Notes: generated from the letters alone by a model not told the origin. A DNA stretch of 64,000 nucleotides from Liolophura sinensis (GCF_032854445.1 NC_088301.1:37745187-37809186), one strand, 5' to 3'. Counted from the stretch's first letter, positions 11,601-32,935 are shown. Translations and numbers: made by a program.

Positions 11601-12452
11601 TTCTCACAACACTGGTTGTCCAATTAATGCTACCAAGGACCTGGCTCCTCGCTTCATGTTACTCGCTGCTGGATATGGTCCCGAGGCTTTGACGTGAGTT
11701 TGACACACATGACTTCAATTTCTGTTGCAAAAATATGTTACTCAGTGCTTAACTATGGAGCACTGGATAACTCATCGTTTGGTAATTGTTGTACTTTAGA
11801 TTGCAATGTTTGGAGTAAGGTACAAATAGTTGATCTTCTGTTAACCTTTTATTTTTAAGAATAGATATCTTTTTTTTATATAAGATTATAAAATTGTCCT
11901 TTAGTGCTTTCGAACTCTTGTGATTGGCTTGGCAAAGGCCTTAATTTGCGATCTCTGTATTTACTATAAATATTACTCCACAGATATATGGACTACTGGA
12001 TCTGGGTCCCTCCAGTGGCCAGCATATTTGGCTCTGTCCTGGGCACTTGGCTGTATCAGCTTATTATCGGACTACAGTGGGAACCTCTGAGAGAGTTGGC
12101 AACAAATAGGGACTTGACATTGGATGAAAAAATATTGATGCAACGTATGTATCTCGTAATTGTTCCTGTTTTAATTCAATATACACTTTACGATTGAAAA
12201 CAGGTAGTTACACTACACTGCTAAAAAGTTCTTAGATGTCTATGAATATGGAAAGAAGTCAGTCGTCGTGTCATATATGAGCTGTTTCTCTAACATTTCC
12301 TTCCTTATTCAGATGGATTTGTCCTGCGAATGCCACCATTCTACACGACTGCATCGAACAGGATTATGGAGAATAGGGGTGCTTTGTTCCACCGTATGAC
12401 CCTTGGACCAGACAGTCAAACACTGAACCACCAGCAATTTAATGTAATATAA
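8613..12452 (+). CDS. Aquaglyceroporin-like channel with altered pore motifs
   Basis: Seven coding exons join in frame to 335 aa: 8613-8714, 9261-9387, 10522-10659, 11164-11285, 11476-11693, 11984-12144, 12313-12452. All junctions are GT-AG. The product is a six-span membrane channel of the major intrinsic protein family. The segments S-W-x-Y-P-like loop (TSYPTNP), N-T-G-C-P-I then D-L-A-P-R, and the W-I-W-V-P-P final helix fit the aquaglyceroporin branch (water, glycerol, urea). The first half-helix motif is NPG (residues 81-83) instead of NPA. The second is NAT (214-216), followed by Lys217 where an arginine forms the selectivity filter in nearly all family members; the branch-typical Asp (218) is kept. 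An acceptor just before the start (AG at 8601-8602) suggests an upstream non-coding exon. Family is sure; substrate is not. Confidence 0.92.
9642..9735 (+). repeat. R1 short interspersed repeat, copy 2
   Basis: It lies in the second intron of the aquaporin gene. It has CATTTACATGGACAGTTGG, an AATAAAATTCTAACTGAGG block and TGACAAGAGGC in the same order as copy 1. It ends in TTTTACTCTATGCTGTA, also found at the end of copy 1. Confidence 0.6.
10118..10345 (+). repeat. SINE-like interspersed repeat in aquaporin intron
   Basis: It starts with TTTGATTGTTGTTTAACGCC and a TATGATGG block, then carries AAACCATGGATCTTTGGCG and GACGAACTTTC. The same later blocks recur at about 31650-31820 (AAACCAAGGACCTTTGGC, ACGAACTTCC). 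The T-rich, TTTAACGCC-bearing start resembles the tail of the tRNA-derived SINEs at 38 and 52-53 kb, so it may be a relative. No polymerase III boxes were identified. Confidence 0.5.
10812..10885 (-). repeat. R1 short interspersed repeat, partial copy 3
   Basis: In reverse orientation: CTACAGCATGGAGGGCAA, then GCGACAACAGTGTAATA and GGTAAATGGTCACC. These match the reverse of copy 1 in order, though diverged. It sits in the third aquaporin intron. Confidence 0.45.
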
Positions 12453-12696
12453 CGAATGTTGAATTTGTACCAAATTGCTTTTGCTTTTCCACCCAAAGTG
12501 GAATATATGACGAACAGTTCAAACTCCTCATACTAGACAATCATTTTGTTTTAACCCATTTCTGGCAGGTTGGCATATAATCATAGTTCTAATTATAAGA
12601 AGCTATTTGTATTATAATTGTTTAAATATTTCTCATCAAGTCAAACTGGATAAAATCTTTCCAGACATAATTTAATCAAACGTTTTTGGTACAGGA

Positions 12697-12702
12697 AATA
12701 AA
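12697..12702 (+). terminator. Candidate poly(A) signal of the aquaporin gene
   Basis: AATAAA about 245 bases after the stop codon, the first perfect hexamer seen downstream. It would end a short 3' UTR. No transcript evidence is available. Confidence 0.45.
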
Positions 12703-12894
12703 TTTTATTTTTAAAATTCATCTCGATAAACTCGTTGAACTTGGCTTTTGCTTTTATTAGTTTTAGAGTTCCCATATTCTTCATCGAGATCAGTCTGATG
12801 ATATACTGTAAACTGCATTGGCGATTCGCTTACACAGAAAAATGTTCGCATATGGCACAGTTGGTGCAGAAAATGTAACCAAAACATATTTACT

Positions 12895-12990
12895 GAGACG
12901 CCAAATGTTCGAGACGTCACACCTAATATACGAGACGGTACACCAAATACTCGATACTCCAAATATTCGAGACGGTACACCTAACATTCC
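12895..12990. repeat. Degenerate short tandem repeat
   Basis: Several imperfect units built on CGAGACGGTACACC(A/T)AA and ATATTCGA, about 20-22 bases each. It lies downstream of the aquaporin gene. Confidence 0.5.
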
Positions 12991-13069
12991 ATCATATTGT
13001 TTTATTTATTTCATTATTGGTTGACGCCTGCTTAACAAAATATATTCGAGATGATATCTTACCATACAA

Positions 13070-13140
13070 AAGACTACAGCGTGGAGTGTGATAGCTGGCA
13101 AATAGCTACACGTAACCGGTGAAATCAGGCCTCAAATATA
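13070..13140 (-). repeat. R1 short interspersed repeat, partial copy 4
   Basis: Reverse orientation: CTACAGCGTGGAG, TGTGATAGCTGGCAAATAG, then CACGTAACCGGTGAAAT and CAGGCCTC, in the same order as the other reverse copies. Confidence 0.55.
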
Positions 13141-13384
13141 TATAGCTCGGTGATTGTTTCATTCTTGTAAATGCTTAAATAGGTACAAAGACTGCATATC
13201 TGACTATCTTGCATGGTCCTATCCTTGGATAAGGCAACAGCTATAGACAGCATGTGATGGATCCTGCACATTCCCTCCATATCCTAGCAACGGCATCTTG
13301 TAGAATTTAAAATAAAAATGGTAAACGTTTAAAGGAATGAAGGCGAGTATAAAGGGATAATATAAATTTTGAAATTACAGGTTA

Positions 13385-13585
13385 TCCTTGATTATATAGT
13401 AATATACAACGGGGCCTTATATAAGGCAAGCATGTGCATATCTCCTCTTGTAGCATTTGTTAGATCTTGTGTAAAATGTGATGATTTCAATAAGGTTCAT
13501 TTAAAAAAACTGGTGTGTTGGTGATACTCCATCAAACGCCTTCATTTTAAGTTTCCTAAATTCTACAGGTACTATAACATTGTGA

Positions 13586-13681
<96 letters not shown>

Positions 13682-13815
13682 GAGGGCTAGCGTTCCTGAC
13701 CTGGTATATAATCTGACAATTCATCATCATTAAAAACTGTTGACAGCTTCTCTTTCCACGAATTCGTCCTACTTTCTTACTTTATGTACTTTCATAGTCT
13801 TTCCGATTAACCCGG
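13385..13815 (+). mobile_element. Decayed YIDD-type retroelement, fragment (copy C)
   Basis: Bases 13435-13560 match copies A and B. Read in frame they give a block like S-P-L-V-A-F-V-R-S-C, the C-terminal part of the reverse transcriptase in copy B, followed by the AAACGCCTTC block of copy A. After an (AT)n interruption, 13735-13815 resumes with the CTACTTTCTTA and ACTTTCATAGTCTTT blocks that lie near 1150 and 8370. It is non-coding now. Confidence 0.6.
13590..13677. repeat. (AT)n microsatellite
   Basis: About 44 near-perfect AT units inside retroelement copy C. Array length may be unreliable in the assembly. Confidence 0.95.
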
Positions 13816-13818
13816 GTG

Positions 13819-13933
<115 letters not shown>

Positions 13934-13959
13934 TAAATATAATATGTGAGACTACATCA

Positions 13960-14088
13960 CTTGCAGAGAGTAAAACCAGAGTAGCGACGACAGCGTGATA
14001 GGTGACAAATGGTCTCAACTAAACAGTGAAGTACGGCCTCTTGTCAGTTTATCTTCGTTGGGGCTTTCAATGCAACTGTTCATGTAAA
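13960..14088 (-). repeat. R1 short interspersed repeat, copy 5
   Basis: This is the best reverse copy. GAGTAAAACCAGAGTAGCG, ACGACAGCGTGATAGGTGAC, AAATGGTC, TACGGCCTCTTGTCA, a GTTGGGGCTTT block and CTGTTCATGTAAATG occur in the exact reverse order of copy 1. Confidence 0.65.
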
Positions 14089-14275
14089 TGATAGAACCGT
14101 GGCTAAAATTAGGTAAATAAAAGAGTGGTGTTAATTGTAACAGATGACGTCAATAGTTTAAAGTGGCTCAAAATGATGTGATGTTATCGCATTTAATAAA
14201 CGATAGCTTGAAAACTATGCTCCTAGACGAGGTTTCGTGGACTGATTGTCCACCAGCAAAATTGTGGCTGTTGTA

Positions 14276-14637
14276 AGTGAGTGAGTGAGTACTTGGGGTT
14301 TAACGTCGTACTTAACAATTTTTCAGTCTTATGACGACGAAGGAGTCCTTAGAGTGCATGTACGTGTAATGTCCCTCCTTGTTATCTGGTACTGCTTCAC
14401 TGAAACGACTTACCGAAGGCAAGTAAGCAGCCCCACCTGAGCCATTATACTGATACGAGTCAACCGGTCGGGGCAACTTACTTGCCTTAGTTAAGGCCTC
14501 TAAGTGAAGCAGGACTAGATAAAAGAGCGGTGGAAATCCGTTCTGCACATTAGATGCTCTTTAAAGACTCTTTCGTAGTCATGTGACTTAAAAATCATTA
14601 AGTACGACGTTAAACGCCAAGCACTCACTCACTCACT
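14276..14637. mobile_element. Inverted-repeat element with GTGAGTGAGTGAG ends
   Basis: The left end reads AGTGAGTGAGTGAGTACTT then GGGGTTTAACGTCGTACTTA. The right end is its reverse complement with few changes (GTACGACGTTAAACGCC, then AAGCACTCACTCACTCACT). The terminal inverted repeats are about 55-60 bp and the whole is about 362 bp, with no coding capacity. I recall near-identical ends as very common in mollusc genomes, which supports the organism guess. A target duplication was not clear. Confidence 0.8.
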
Positions 14638-14689
14638 TTTATATTAACAGGGTAGACTAATCATTTGTAAGTGTGGAAGTGAACAATTC

Positions 14690-15019
14690 TGTCAGTGGTT
14701 ATGCCCCCTGCTGTATGAAGTCATGCAGAATATGTCCTCTTCTATGATCCTTACACACACGCTGGTTAGTCAGGATGAACAAGCTGTTACTTGTCTGTTG
14801 TTGGTACCGCTGACCCTAGAACAAGCACTATATTACAGCATTACATGTATTTATACAAGACCTGTGCTCTGTCCAACAGTTAGACATCGTGAAAAAAAAC
14901 CTGACCATAGGGACATATTTTGAGTATGGCGTTAAACGTCAATCCAATAAACATATATCTTAAAACACCATGGATAAAGTAGAAGTAAGAAAAGAGTAGT
15001 CTTATATCTGGTTACTTAT
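14690..15019. other. No gene seen
   Basis: Contains a plus-strand open frame (14723-14923) without recognisable motif and a short GGCGTTAAACGTCAATCC block near 14928 that looks like the end of a SINE-type repeat. Confidence 0.4.
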
Positions 15020-15335
15020 TTATTTGGATCCTATTTGATTGCTCTGATACTACGGCGACCGGCGTTATGGTGCATGATGGTGGGAGGAAACCGGGTAGAG
15101 CCCGCGGGAAACCCACCACCATCCATAGGTTGCTGTTAGACTTGCCGACTTGCGACCGGAGAGAAAGCCAGCGATCGCCTTGGGAAGAGGCTTCTTTGTC
15201 ATTGTTCTGTAGCCTAGTATTTATTTTTTATTTAATAGACGTTTTATTCCTTAGTCAAGAATATTTCCCCTATACGACGGCGGCGAGCATTTTGTTGGGA
15301 GGAAACCTATCAGTGCCCGGGGTTAAGAGTAGTCT
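15020..15335 (-). repeat. Two truncated tRNA-type SINE fragments
   Basis: First fragment about 15020-15180 (CGACCGGCGTTATGG, GGTGGGAGGAAACCGGG, GCGGGAAACCCACCACCATCC, then GGAGAGAAAGCCAGC). Second fragment about 15225-15335 (TAGTCAAGAATATTTCCCC, ACGACGGCGGCGAGCATTTT, GGGAGGAAACC). These are the body blocks of the fuller minus-strand SINEs at 38000-38270 and 52727-53190. The tRNA-like head is missing. Confidence 0.6.
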
Positions 15336-16878
15336 ATAATGCAGTAAAATACCTAGACGCGAACTCTCGCCCAGACTGAACGATGAACTACAAATCTTGA
15401 TTCAGGCTGGAAAAGCTGGTGTCAAGTTATGTAAACCAAGTCACAGAGATAGGACAGGTTCTAGGACAACTGAGTGTTTATATCCTGTCAAGAGTTAACA
15501 GTATATGAGTTATTACCAGTTGCTAGGTGCGCCTAGCTGCAGGCCATGTGGTACACATGATACTGTAAGGTGAGTGAACTCGAGAGCTATTACACTTCTG
15601 GCTACATTTTATCATTCTCCACATACTCCAGGAGTACATCGCTATAATACAGTGAAATGAAATAGAACTAGTAGTATCGTTTCCATGTCAGACTTCAAAA
15701 TAATAATATTTTGACTAAATGTCCATTTAATTGGTTTTCATTTGACATCAATGTAAAAACGAAATAGACTTTCCACAGACAAACAATGTCTTTCATTTTT
15801 AAGTGCACGGCCAAAATACTCAAATTGAGTGATATGTAAATTACTCAGACGTTTACCACACACGAAGTATAAAATAACTTAAGTTAATATTTAATGATGT
15901 GTGCTTACCATATCCTAGGCGACGTCACATACACAAAGATAGGCATAGGAGTAATCCTGACCCACTGGGATAGCCTCACGAACCAACGTTTATTGCTGAT
16001 CAGAACCTTAACGTTCACAACAACGTCGAAGAGAGGACGTGAGCTATATTTTTATCCTGGGTCAACCTTCTCGAATGTCTTACGTAATGGTCTATTATAC
16101 AAGCAATGACATTCCCTTTGCTTTGAAAGGCCAGACCAACTGCAGGGATTTGTTATTCTTTTATACATAACCAAAAGAGTATGGATGGTACACTTGACTA
16201 TTTATTTGGTTGCTTCAGGCGACAAGGGCACTGGATGAAACTGATTTCATCCGATGACTTGGGCGTAAGTATATAGGTGTTAGTAAAATATTCACCGAAA
16301 CGCCTTCAGTCTATTTTATTATTTAATTTAGCAGCCATAGCAATATTTTTATTGTCAACAAATAAGACAAGGTCTTGATAGATGACAACTTCTGGGATTA
16401 TTCTTGCGACACTCAGTGCAGAAGCTGACACCGATGTCAAGTGTTTGCTTGAAGCCCACTAAGAAATTATATACGCCACTCAAAGAAACAATATCCTACT
16501 GGATTCGATATCGGCATGCAGAACGTGTAGGATTTCTGGCGCGCTCCCCTTTACAATTGCCTCTCCTGGCGTTAACCTTGTGTTAAGATTTGATATATTA
16601 ACACGTTTTTTGTATTTGGCTGACATAGTAATTTTTACTCCCTGTTTGTAATCTGATTAACACATCGTTCCCACATGCACGGAATACTGTATTCAATGTC
16701 CTCAGTTAAACTTGAGATTAGTTACGTATTTCTCTGTGTTGGTAATGCATGATATTTATTCTTGTTTTGAAAAATAGGTGATGATGGGTATAGCTATGGC
16801 ACGTTTAGAATTTACATTTTATTTTTTTTTTCATGTTTAGAATTAAATCAAATCAACATCTGGCGAACAGTTGCAGTC

Positions 16879-17524
16879 CAGGCAGCGAAATTTGGCGCGA
16901 ACGAAACCGTCGGTCGCGCAACGGTTACGTGCGGTTCAATTTGGCTAACCGGAAAATCGGTTAGGCCAACTGTCCAACGAGAACGTCCTTAGAGTCAGTG
17001 TGCATTAGGTAACTACAGATAAACTGGACTGAACAGCTTTCATAACCACAACGCGGCCAGTATGCGGTCAGCCACAGCCAGCTGCCTGTGCTGGCCACAT
17101 GGAAATGTAATCATTCATATATGCTTTACAGGCTTTGAGATAATACTCAAATTATTTATTTTGACTTATCTTTTCACATATAAGCCTGTATAACGGAATT
17201 TCACGTAAAAATGTGCCACAGGAGTCAAGTACCAACCAGGCAACACACAACGTTGAAACACCGTGTGAGTGTAAAATTTCTCTTTCTTTTGTTCACCAAC
17301 CTTACGGTATGAGCTGCTAGATATAGAAAAGAAAAACAAACATAACATTGAGCTGAACTTTTATTAATGATCCAGAATGATGCCTGAAACATAAACCACG
17401 TAAACAATTAGCGTAACCGATCGGGTTGATAAACATACGTGGCGTAACCGAATGATCGGTTAGGCGAGGCGGAAAAGACGTAACCGATTTCTGGGTTTCG
17501 CCGGCAGGCCAAATTTCGCTGCCT
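16879..17524. mobile_element. Non-autonomous DNA transposon inserted in another repeat
   Basis: The left end CAGGCAGCGAAATTTGGC (from 16879) is the exact reverse complement of bases 17508-17525. Inside, both halves carry GGTTAGGC and AACCG-type subrepeats. The duplicated flank CAGTC (up to TGCAGTC, depending on where the ends are drawn) borders it. Removing the element and one flank joins GAACAGTTG-CAGTC to AAAGCCC-AATTGAGATACAT. That junction is present without the insertion near 8187 (retroelement copy B), so this is a true nested insertion. No transposase is encoded; superfamily is not assigned. Confidence 0.8.
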
Positions 17525-17559
17525 GCAGTCAAAGCCCAATTGAGATACATATCTTGATT

Positions 17560-20500
17560 AATGACACTTACGATATTAATAAACAGATTAACCGCGCTTT
17601 AAAATCATTCAAATCTGTCCTCCATCAGTATGTAGGTCAAATGCAAATACATGATCTAAATCCGCTAAACGTGGGTGATCATAAACATTATATAGTTACT
17701 GTAATGATCAGGCGAAGATTCAGTCGATGCTTTATATACATTGAACTTCATCTTTTTTCCCAGTACTCTGGTGTTTGAGTTAAACAAAAACAAGAAGTCT
17801 ATCAGTGAGTGTTTTTTTTTTTCGTGGAATGTGTTATACACCTTAATCAAATTACTGAATGCGTTGAGTTTGCTTTAATTCTGTTTCACTTCCGCCAAGT
17901 TGTTCGAGTGAAAGGCTACCATTTAGAGTAAAACTCGTTGATATAATGTTACAATATTGCATTTGTTTAAAGGCGACTTGTTTATGTTGGAGGGTACCTT
18001 AACATGTTTTCGTTCAATACCTTTACCACAGAATTGTTGAATAACGCAATGTCGCTGTAATCGTGGTGTATAAAAAAGATTCACGAAGCTTTACTATGAT
18101 TGTGTTAGCCACAAATCATTACCCTTTGCACCAAGCAATGACGACATGTAAATTGGTATTCAGATGTCAGTTTACATGTTTAAAGTTGGATTATCATTCG
18201 AAGGTTCACCGTGCTGTGTCTTCTCTTTCGTATCAAATCGAAAGAAAAGCCGTAATCCCATTCAATTCATTATTTAATCTCCATCAAAATATGATATGAC
18301 GGAAAGGGCAAGAATAATGTTGAGGATAAGAATCCAGTGAATGTCTGATTTGTTCGTGCTATAGGTTATTGCAAAGGGCTGTCATACTTTTCATTGTCTC
18401 TAATTACTTTCTAACGGACATTTGTGAAGTACAATGTCTGTGTTTAGTCCCCAGCCAACCCATGACGATGATCACACGTGCACAAAGAAGAGCAGTGCCT
18501 TTATTTACACAACGGTGTTTATTGTGACGACGATCAGTCGGACAGTACGCAGCACCACAAGTTTGTTCATGCATTATGTGGCAGCCTATGTGCACGTGTC
18601 TAAATTAGAAGCGAAGCAAATGATATAACAATATATAGCGTATTGGGTAAATGAGAAGTGGGACATTACATACAGCGTAGTAACACATCTGAACCTGACA
18701 ATCTTCAATTTATACAGGCTTCCAAAAGATGTTGGTTGTCGTCTTGGTGCCATACTCAGAAATTTTTCACTCATATATAATGTTGATCAGATGTTATGGA
18801 TGGAGAAAACTGGAGCGAAAAAAAAAAGATGTGTGAAGTCGACAAATGCCTGATCTATCCATTAATGATTTATGAACAACAACGCCTTTTTGACGTGGTG
18901 TAAATTAATCACCCAGGGTAGTCTAATGTCATGTTTCCCTAATCGTGCTTAATAATCACTGAAGATTATATTCCCTGCGTACTGCCTCGCGCAGCCTTTT
19001 CGTGCAGGAAATCACCTGATACCTTCTTGTTCTCGCATTATAGTCTCATCTTACACTCTATCAGAGCTTTGTCCATTCCACAGTACATCGCTGTTAGTGG
19101 CAACGCGTATAACCACACAAATATCTTACTTCTATGATCTGGATGAATGTAATGGCATAATGTGCCGTGTTACATGATGCTATCTGATAACATAAATGTA
19201 AAAAGATCTGTGGAGTAAAATAAATCAATAGATCAAAGGTTTCGTGAAATGAGAACATACCCTGAAGAATAGATGAGAGAATATGCAGCACATGTATGTT
19301 TGCATTATCAAAAAATTTAGATTTCTTATTTCTGTTTTATAAAAGACATGTAATAGATAACCTGTTTCTGTAATCATCGATGCCTCGTGCATACTTTTAT
19401 ACAGTAATGTTTACCGAATGTCAGATCATCGCCAACACTTCAACATACCGCTCATTTAGCTGGAAGCAGTCAGGCATATTTAAAGACAATATGTTTCTTG
19501 TTTTATTTCAGTGTTTTACTCAGTTAACATAGTACAGCAGTACAGCGACCCAGTATTCAATAAATAAACAATCGTAGACAATCATGAAACGCTACACAAA
19601 TGAGTCCATCTTCAATAAACTTAACCATCGTTTCGGCACGTAAATTTAATTATTAATTCAAACGCGAGTATGTCTACTGTTTATGTCGAAAGCCATATTC
19701 TGGATAAATTGATGTAGTATGTACAAGAACACTAGATTTCCTTGCCTATGTGCCGAATTTGAGTAAGGTTGTTCCGAACTAATCCATTATTTCAGGTTTA
19801 GACTCATGAATCGTCGGATATAATCACATTTATCCCTTGAGTACGTACTCCGCTGATCTTTATATTCAGGTATACCGCGTACAAAGCATCAACAAAAGAT
19901 AACTCCTATAGTACAGTACGCCAGCATACTGACGCCACGGTGAAGTGTGTGTAATTGTGACATGACGTTAAAGGAGAAGAAAATTTAAATATCAAACAAA
20001 TACGATTGAAAAGAGTATGTATTTCCTCGCTTGACCATCGGGAAACCGGAATGTTGGATGTAGGTTCCGAGTTTACACGAACAAGCCGGCGGTTTTAACG
20101 ACTGTCAATGGCTGAGAGGCAACACGCCCCAGCATAAATTACAGTGTGTTGAAGATGGAGGACGCGATGAACTCAGCGATTTATGCCAGCTTTGCCGTTT
20201 TCAGACTTCACGTGTATGTCGAGGAAAAATCGCAAACTTATGAAGCAGGCACCACCAGATAGAAAAAAAAATGCTCTTTTCAGCCTATAGTGTCATTGTT
20301 TTAAGTTTTCTTCTCCTTTAGGAATGGTATTAAGAATCGTATGGTGACCTAACGTGACTTGGTTTGAAATCCTGAATGAATCTAACCTTACGCTACTCCT
20401 CATTTGGGTAATACCGCTGGATCATTTACTCTACAACTTACGTTATCAGGAAATTTGCGGAAACCCATGATGATACATCTAAGTCCCATATCCTTATATC

Positions 20501-21258
20501 GGCTCAATTAATTTGTCACATTTCATCTCTATACCTAGTACACCTATTCTTAACCCTTAATGTCAGTATACCCTCCCAGAGTGTCGGCGCACGAGAAAAC
20601 TGACGTCTGTTATCTGTTATATGTACATACGTTATAACCCGACCTTTTATCGTCCTGTTTTACATTATTCTGCACAAAATGTATGTACATACACTGTGTA
20701 GAAGAGTCACAACTTTTTTTTAAGTACACTCGAAAAGAAGGTAGGTAGATTTAAGATCACAATGAACTGATAATCAATTTTCAAGAGTTAAACAGTTTCA
20801 AGGTGGCACAACATTATATTTTGAGTGTCCAGTGTTCCCCACCCCTCAATGTACCCCTACCCCCACCCCAGCCACAAGCCGCGAGGCCTCTGTCTGTGCA
20901 TATTGATTACGACTGTAAGTAAACGAGCCTTAGACTGTGACCGGCTACACTTCCTGCTGCCGACACGTTTAGCTCACCCTGCGTCCAGTTATCAACTAAC
21001 GTCGCCTTAGCAACACTAAACACAAACCAAACAGATCGCCAAACCGGCGTTATCATGTGGTGTAAACAGCGGAGTTGACATTATACTGCCAGGAACCCCA
21101 AACTGTTAAAAGGCAGCATAGAGGCCAGTTGGATAGCAGACACAACCGGAAAGGCTTCCAGTCCCTCACTGTTATCACAAAAGTCCACCTGGGGTAAATT
21201 CGCCCGTACGCCATTAGGTTATTAAGATTCGCATCCAGTTCAAAGTTCAAAGATTCCA
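17560..21258. other. Gene-poor stretch upstream of the lipidated-protein gene
   Basis: About 3.7 kb, AT-rich. Open frames of 60-78 codons occur on both strands but have no recognisable domains or paired splice sites. The last 200 bases (21050-21258) should hold the promoter or 5' leader of the next gene; no clear TATA box was seen. Confidence 0.4.
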
Positions 21259-31541
<10,283 letters not shown>

Positions 31542-31649
31542 ACTACAAATAGTTAAAAAGTATACTGATTTTACTTAATGCATTCCATGCCCTAATCAAG
31601 CTGGCTAGAATAGCCGAATGTCAAGGTTAAGTCGATTGACTGATTGATA

Positions 31650-31820
31650 ATTGATGTTTATCGGCACACTCGAGACTTATTCATATACCCGATGGCAAGG
31701 TAAACCAAGGACCTTTGGCAACTTACTTACGAACTTCCTGACACCGCATTTGTAGATGTCTTTAACGAACGAAAGATAGCGTAAACGTACCTGTACCCTG
31801 TTTATCGGACGAAAATGAAT
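31650..31820 (+). repeat. SINE-like interspersed repeat
   Basis: Shares AAACCAAGGACCTTTGGC, ACGAACTTCC and CGCATTTGTAGA blocks in order with the repeat at 10118-10345. It lies just after the stop of the lipidated-protein gene. Confidence 0.45.
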
Positions 31821-31914
31821 CAATATTGCGACAACGCTTTACCTCAACATTTGTATAACGTAAGCGGCCTTTATCCAAAGAGGATTACCAGGCCTACAGC
31901 ACGAGCTCTACGAT

Positions 31915-32164
31915 TTAGTGGCTAAAGTCAATTTCTTCGGTGCAGTTCAGAATTTTACTTAACTTCCCTTTTACCATCTTCAATTCAAGCGTGATGTCCT
32001 CGTTGTCCTCGCCCTGGAAAGAGTACAGCAGGCCAACAAGTATACAACGCATTTAGGCATGCATGGGGTTAGCTGGGTATTCGAAATCGGCCCCAACGTA
32101 ACAACAGAAAGTTTGTCGGGTAACTTACGGTGTGCAACGTTTCTTCCAGCCAGAAAAACAAGTC
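31915..32164 (-). CDS. Putative last two exons of an unknown minus-strand gene
   Basis: Exon 32164-32129 (36 bases) is bounded by CTCCAG and GTAAGT. After a 115-base intron ending CTCTTTCCAG, exon 32013-31915 runs to a TAA. Both join in phase 0 to 44 residues: D-L-F-F-W-L-E-E-T-L-H-T, then G-E-D-N-E-D-I-T-L-E-L-K-M and a K-rich tail ending D-F-S-H. The composition (alternating hydrophobic and acidic or basic residues) looks coding and helical. Upstream exons were not found between here and the Tc1 element at 32936-34467. The product is unknown. It lies tail-to-tail with the lipidated-protein gene. Confidence 0.42.
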
Positions 32165-32298
32165 CTGGAGAAAACGAAACAAAGTTAGAGTGCCTCATGT
32201 TATGGTATTGATAATTATCAAGCTACTCGTATCTCTGAATAGCACTGATTCACAGGAACATGCGTTGTTATTCTTTTGTATTATGTCCGTCAAAGCTG

Positions 32299-32304
32299 AA
32301 TAAA
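32299..32304 (+). terminator. Candidate poly(A) signal, plus strand
   Basis: AATAAA about 760 bases after the stop of the lipidated-protein gene. It could end its transcript, which would then overlap the minus-strand exons at 31915-32164. Confidence 0.3.
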
Positions 32305-32457
32305 ACTTTCGACGTGCAGATATTGAGTAATAGTCTTGGCTGATGGCCAATCACTCATGGTGCACTGAGGTACAGATCGACTTTAAGTCAATATTTCTCA
32401 CGGATACGCTCTGCTTATTCACTGTTATATAAAACACATTAAACCTGGTAGGATCAT

Positions 32458-32490
32458 ACGAAGCGCTTACCCAGCCGGTAAGCGCTTCGT
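32458..32490. repeat. Perfect 13-bp stem, 7-base loop
   Basis: ACGAAGCGCTTAC, loop CCAGCCG, then GTAAGCGCTTCGT. The stem is GC-richer than its AT-rich surroundings. Function unknown. Confidence 0.7.
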
Positions 32491-32935
32491 GTGGACCCAT
32501 ACGTCAAGACTTTAAAGAATGACGAAGTCGATATAAACTCTACGCATAAATTTCAGATGCATGACAAGAGACACAAAACTTGGGATAATATTGTATCATT
32601 TTTTAATAAGAGGAACAAGATAAGCACCATCTGATCTTGTAACAAATCTTGAATAACATTGCGTCACAGATATAGATCTGCGTTCATATTTACTTTACAT
32701 TTCTTTCTCTGGAATAATAGAATAATACATTCAATGCACAATGGTTTATGAGGCGTATCCGTAGTTGTATAATTAACAGTCAGGCATAAAAGCATAACGT
32801 AAGTATGATCCACATGCACAAATTATACAGATGTTCAAAAATAAAACAATTCGTGTATTTGCGGTATGGTGTGAAATCTCATGGGCGAAATAATTTACAG
32901 TTACACGTAAGTCTTGGATATAACATGTCATAATA

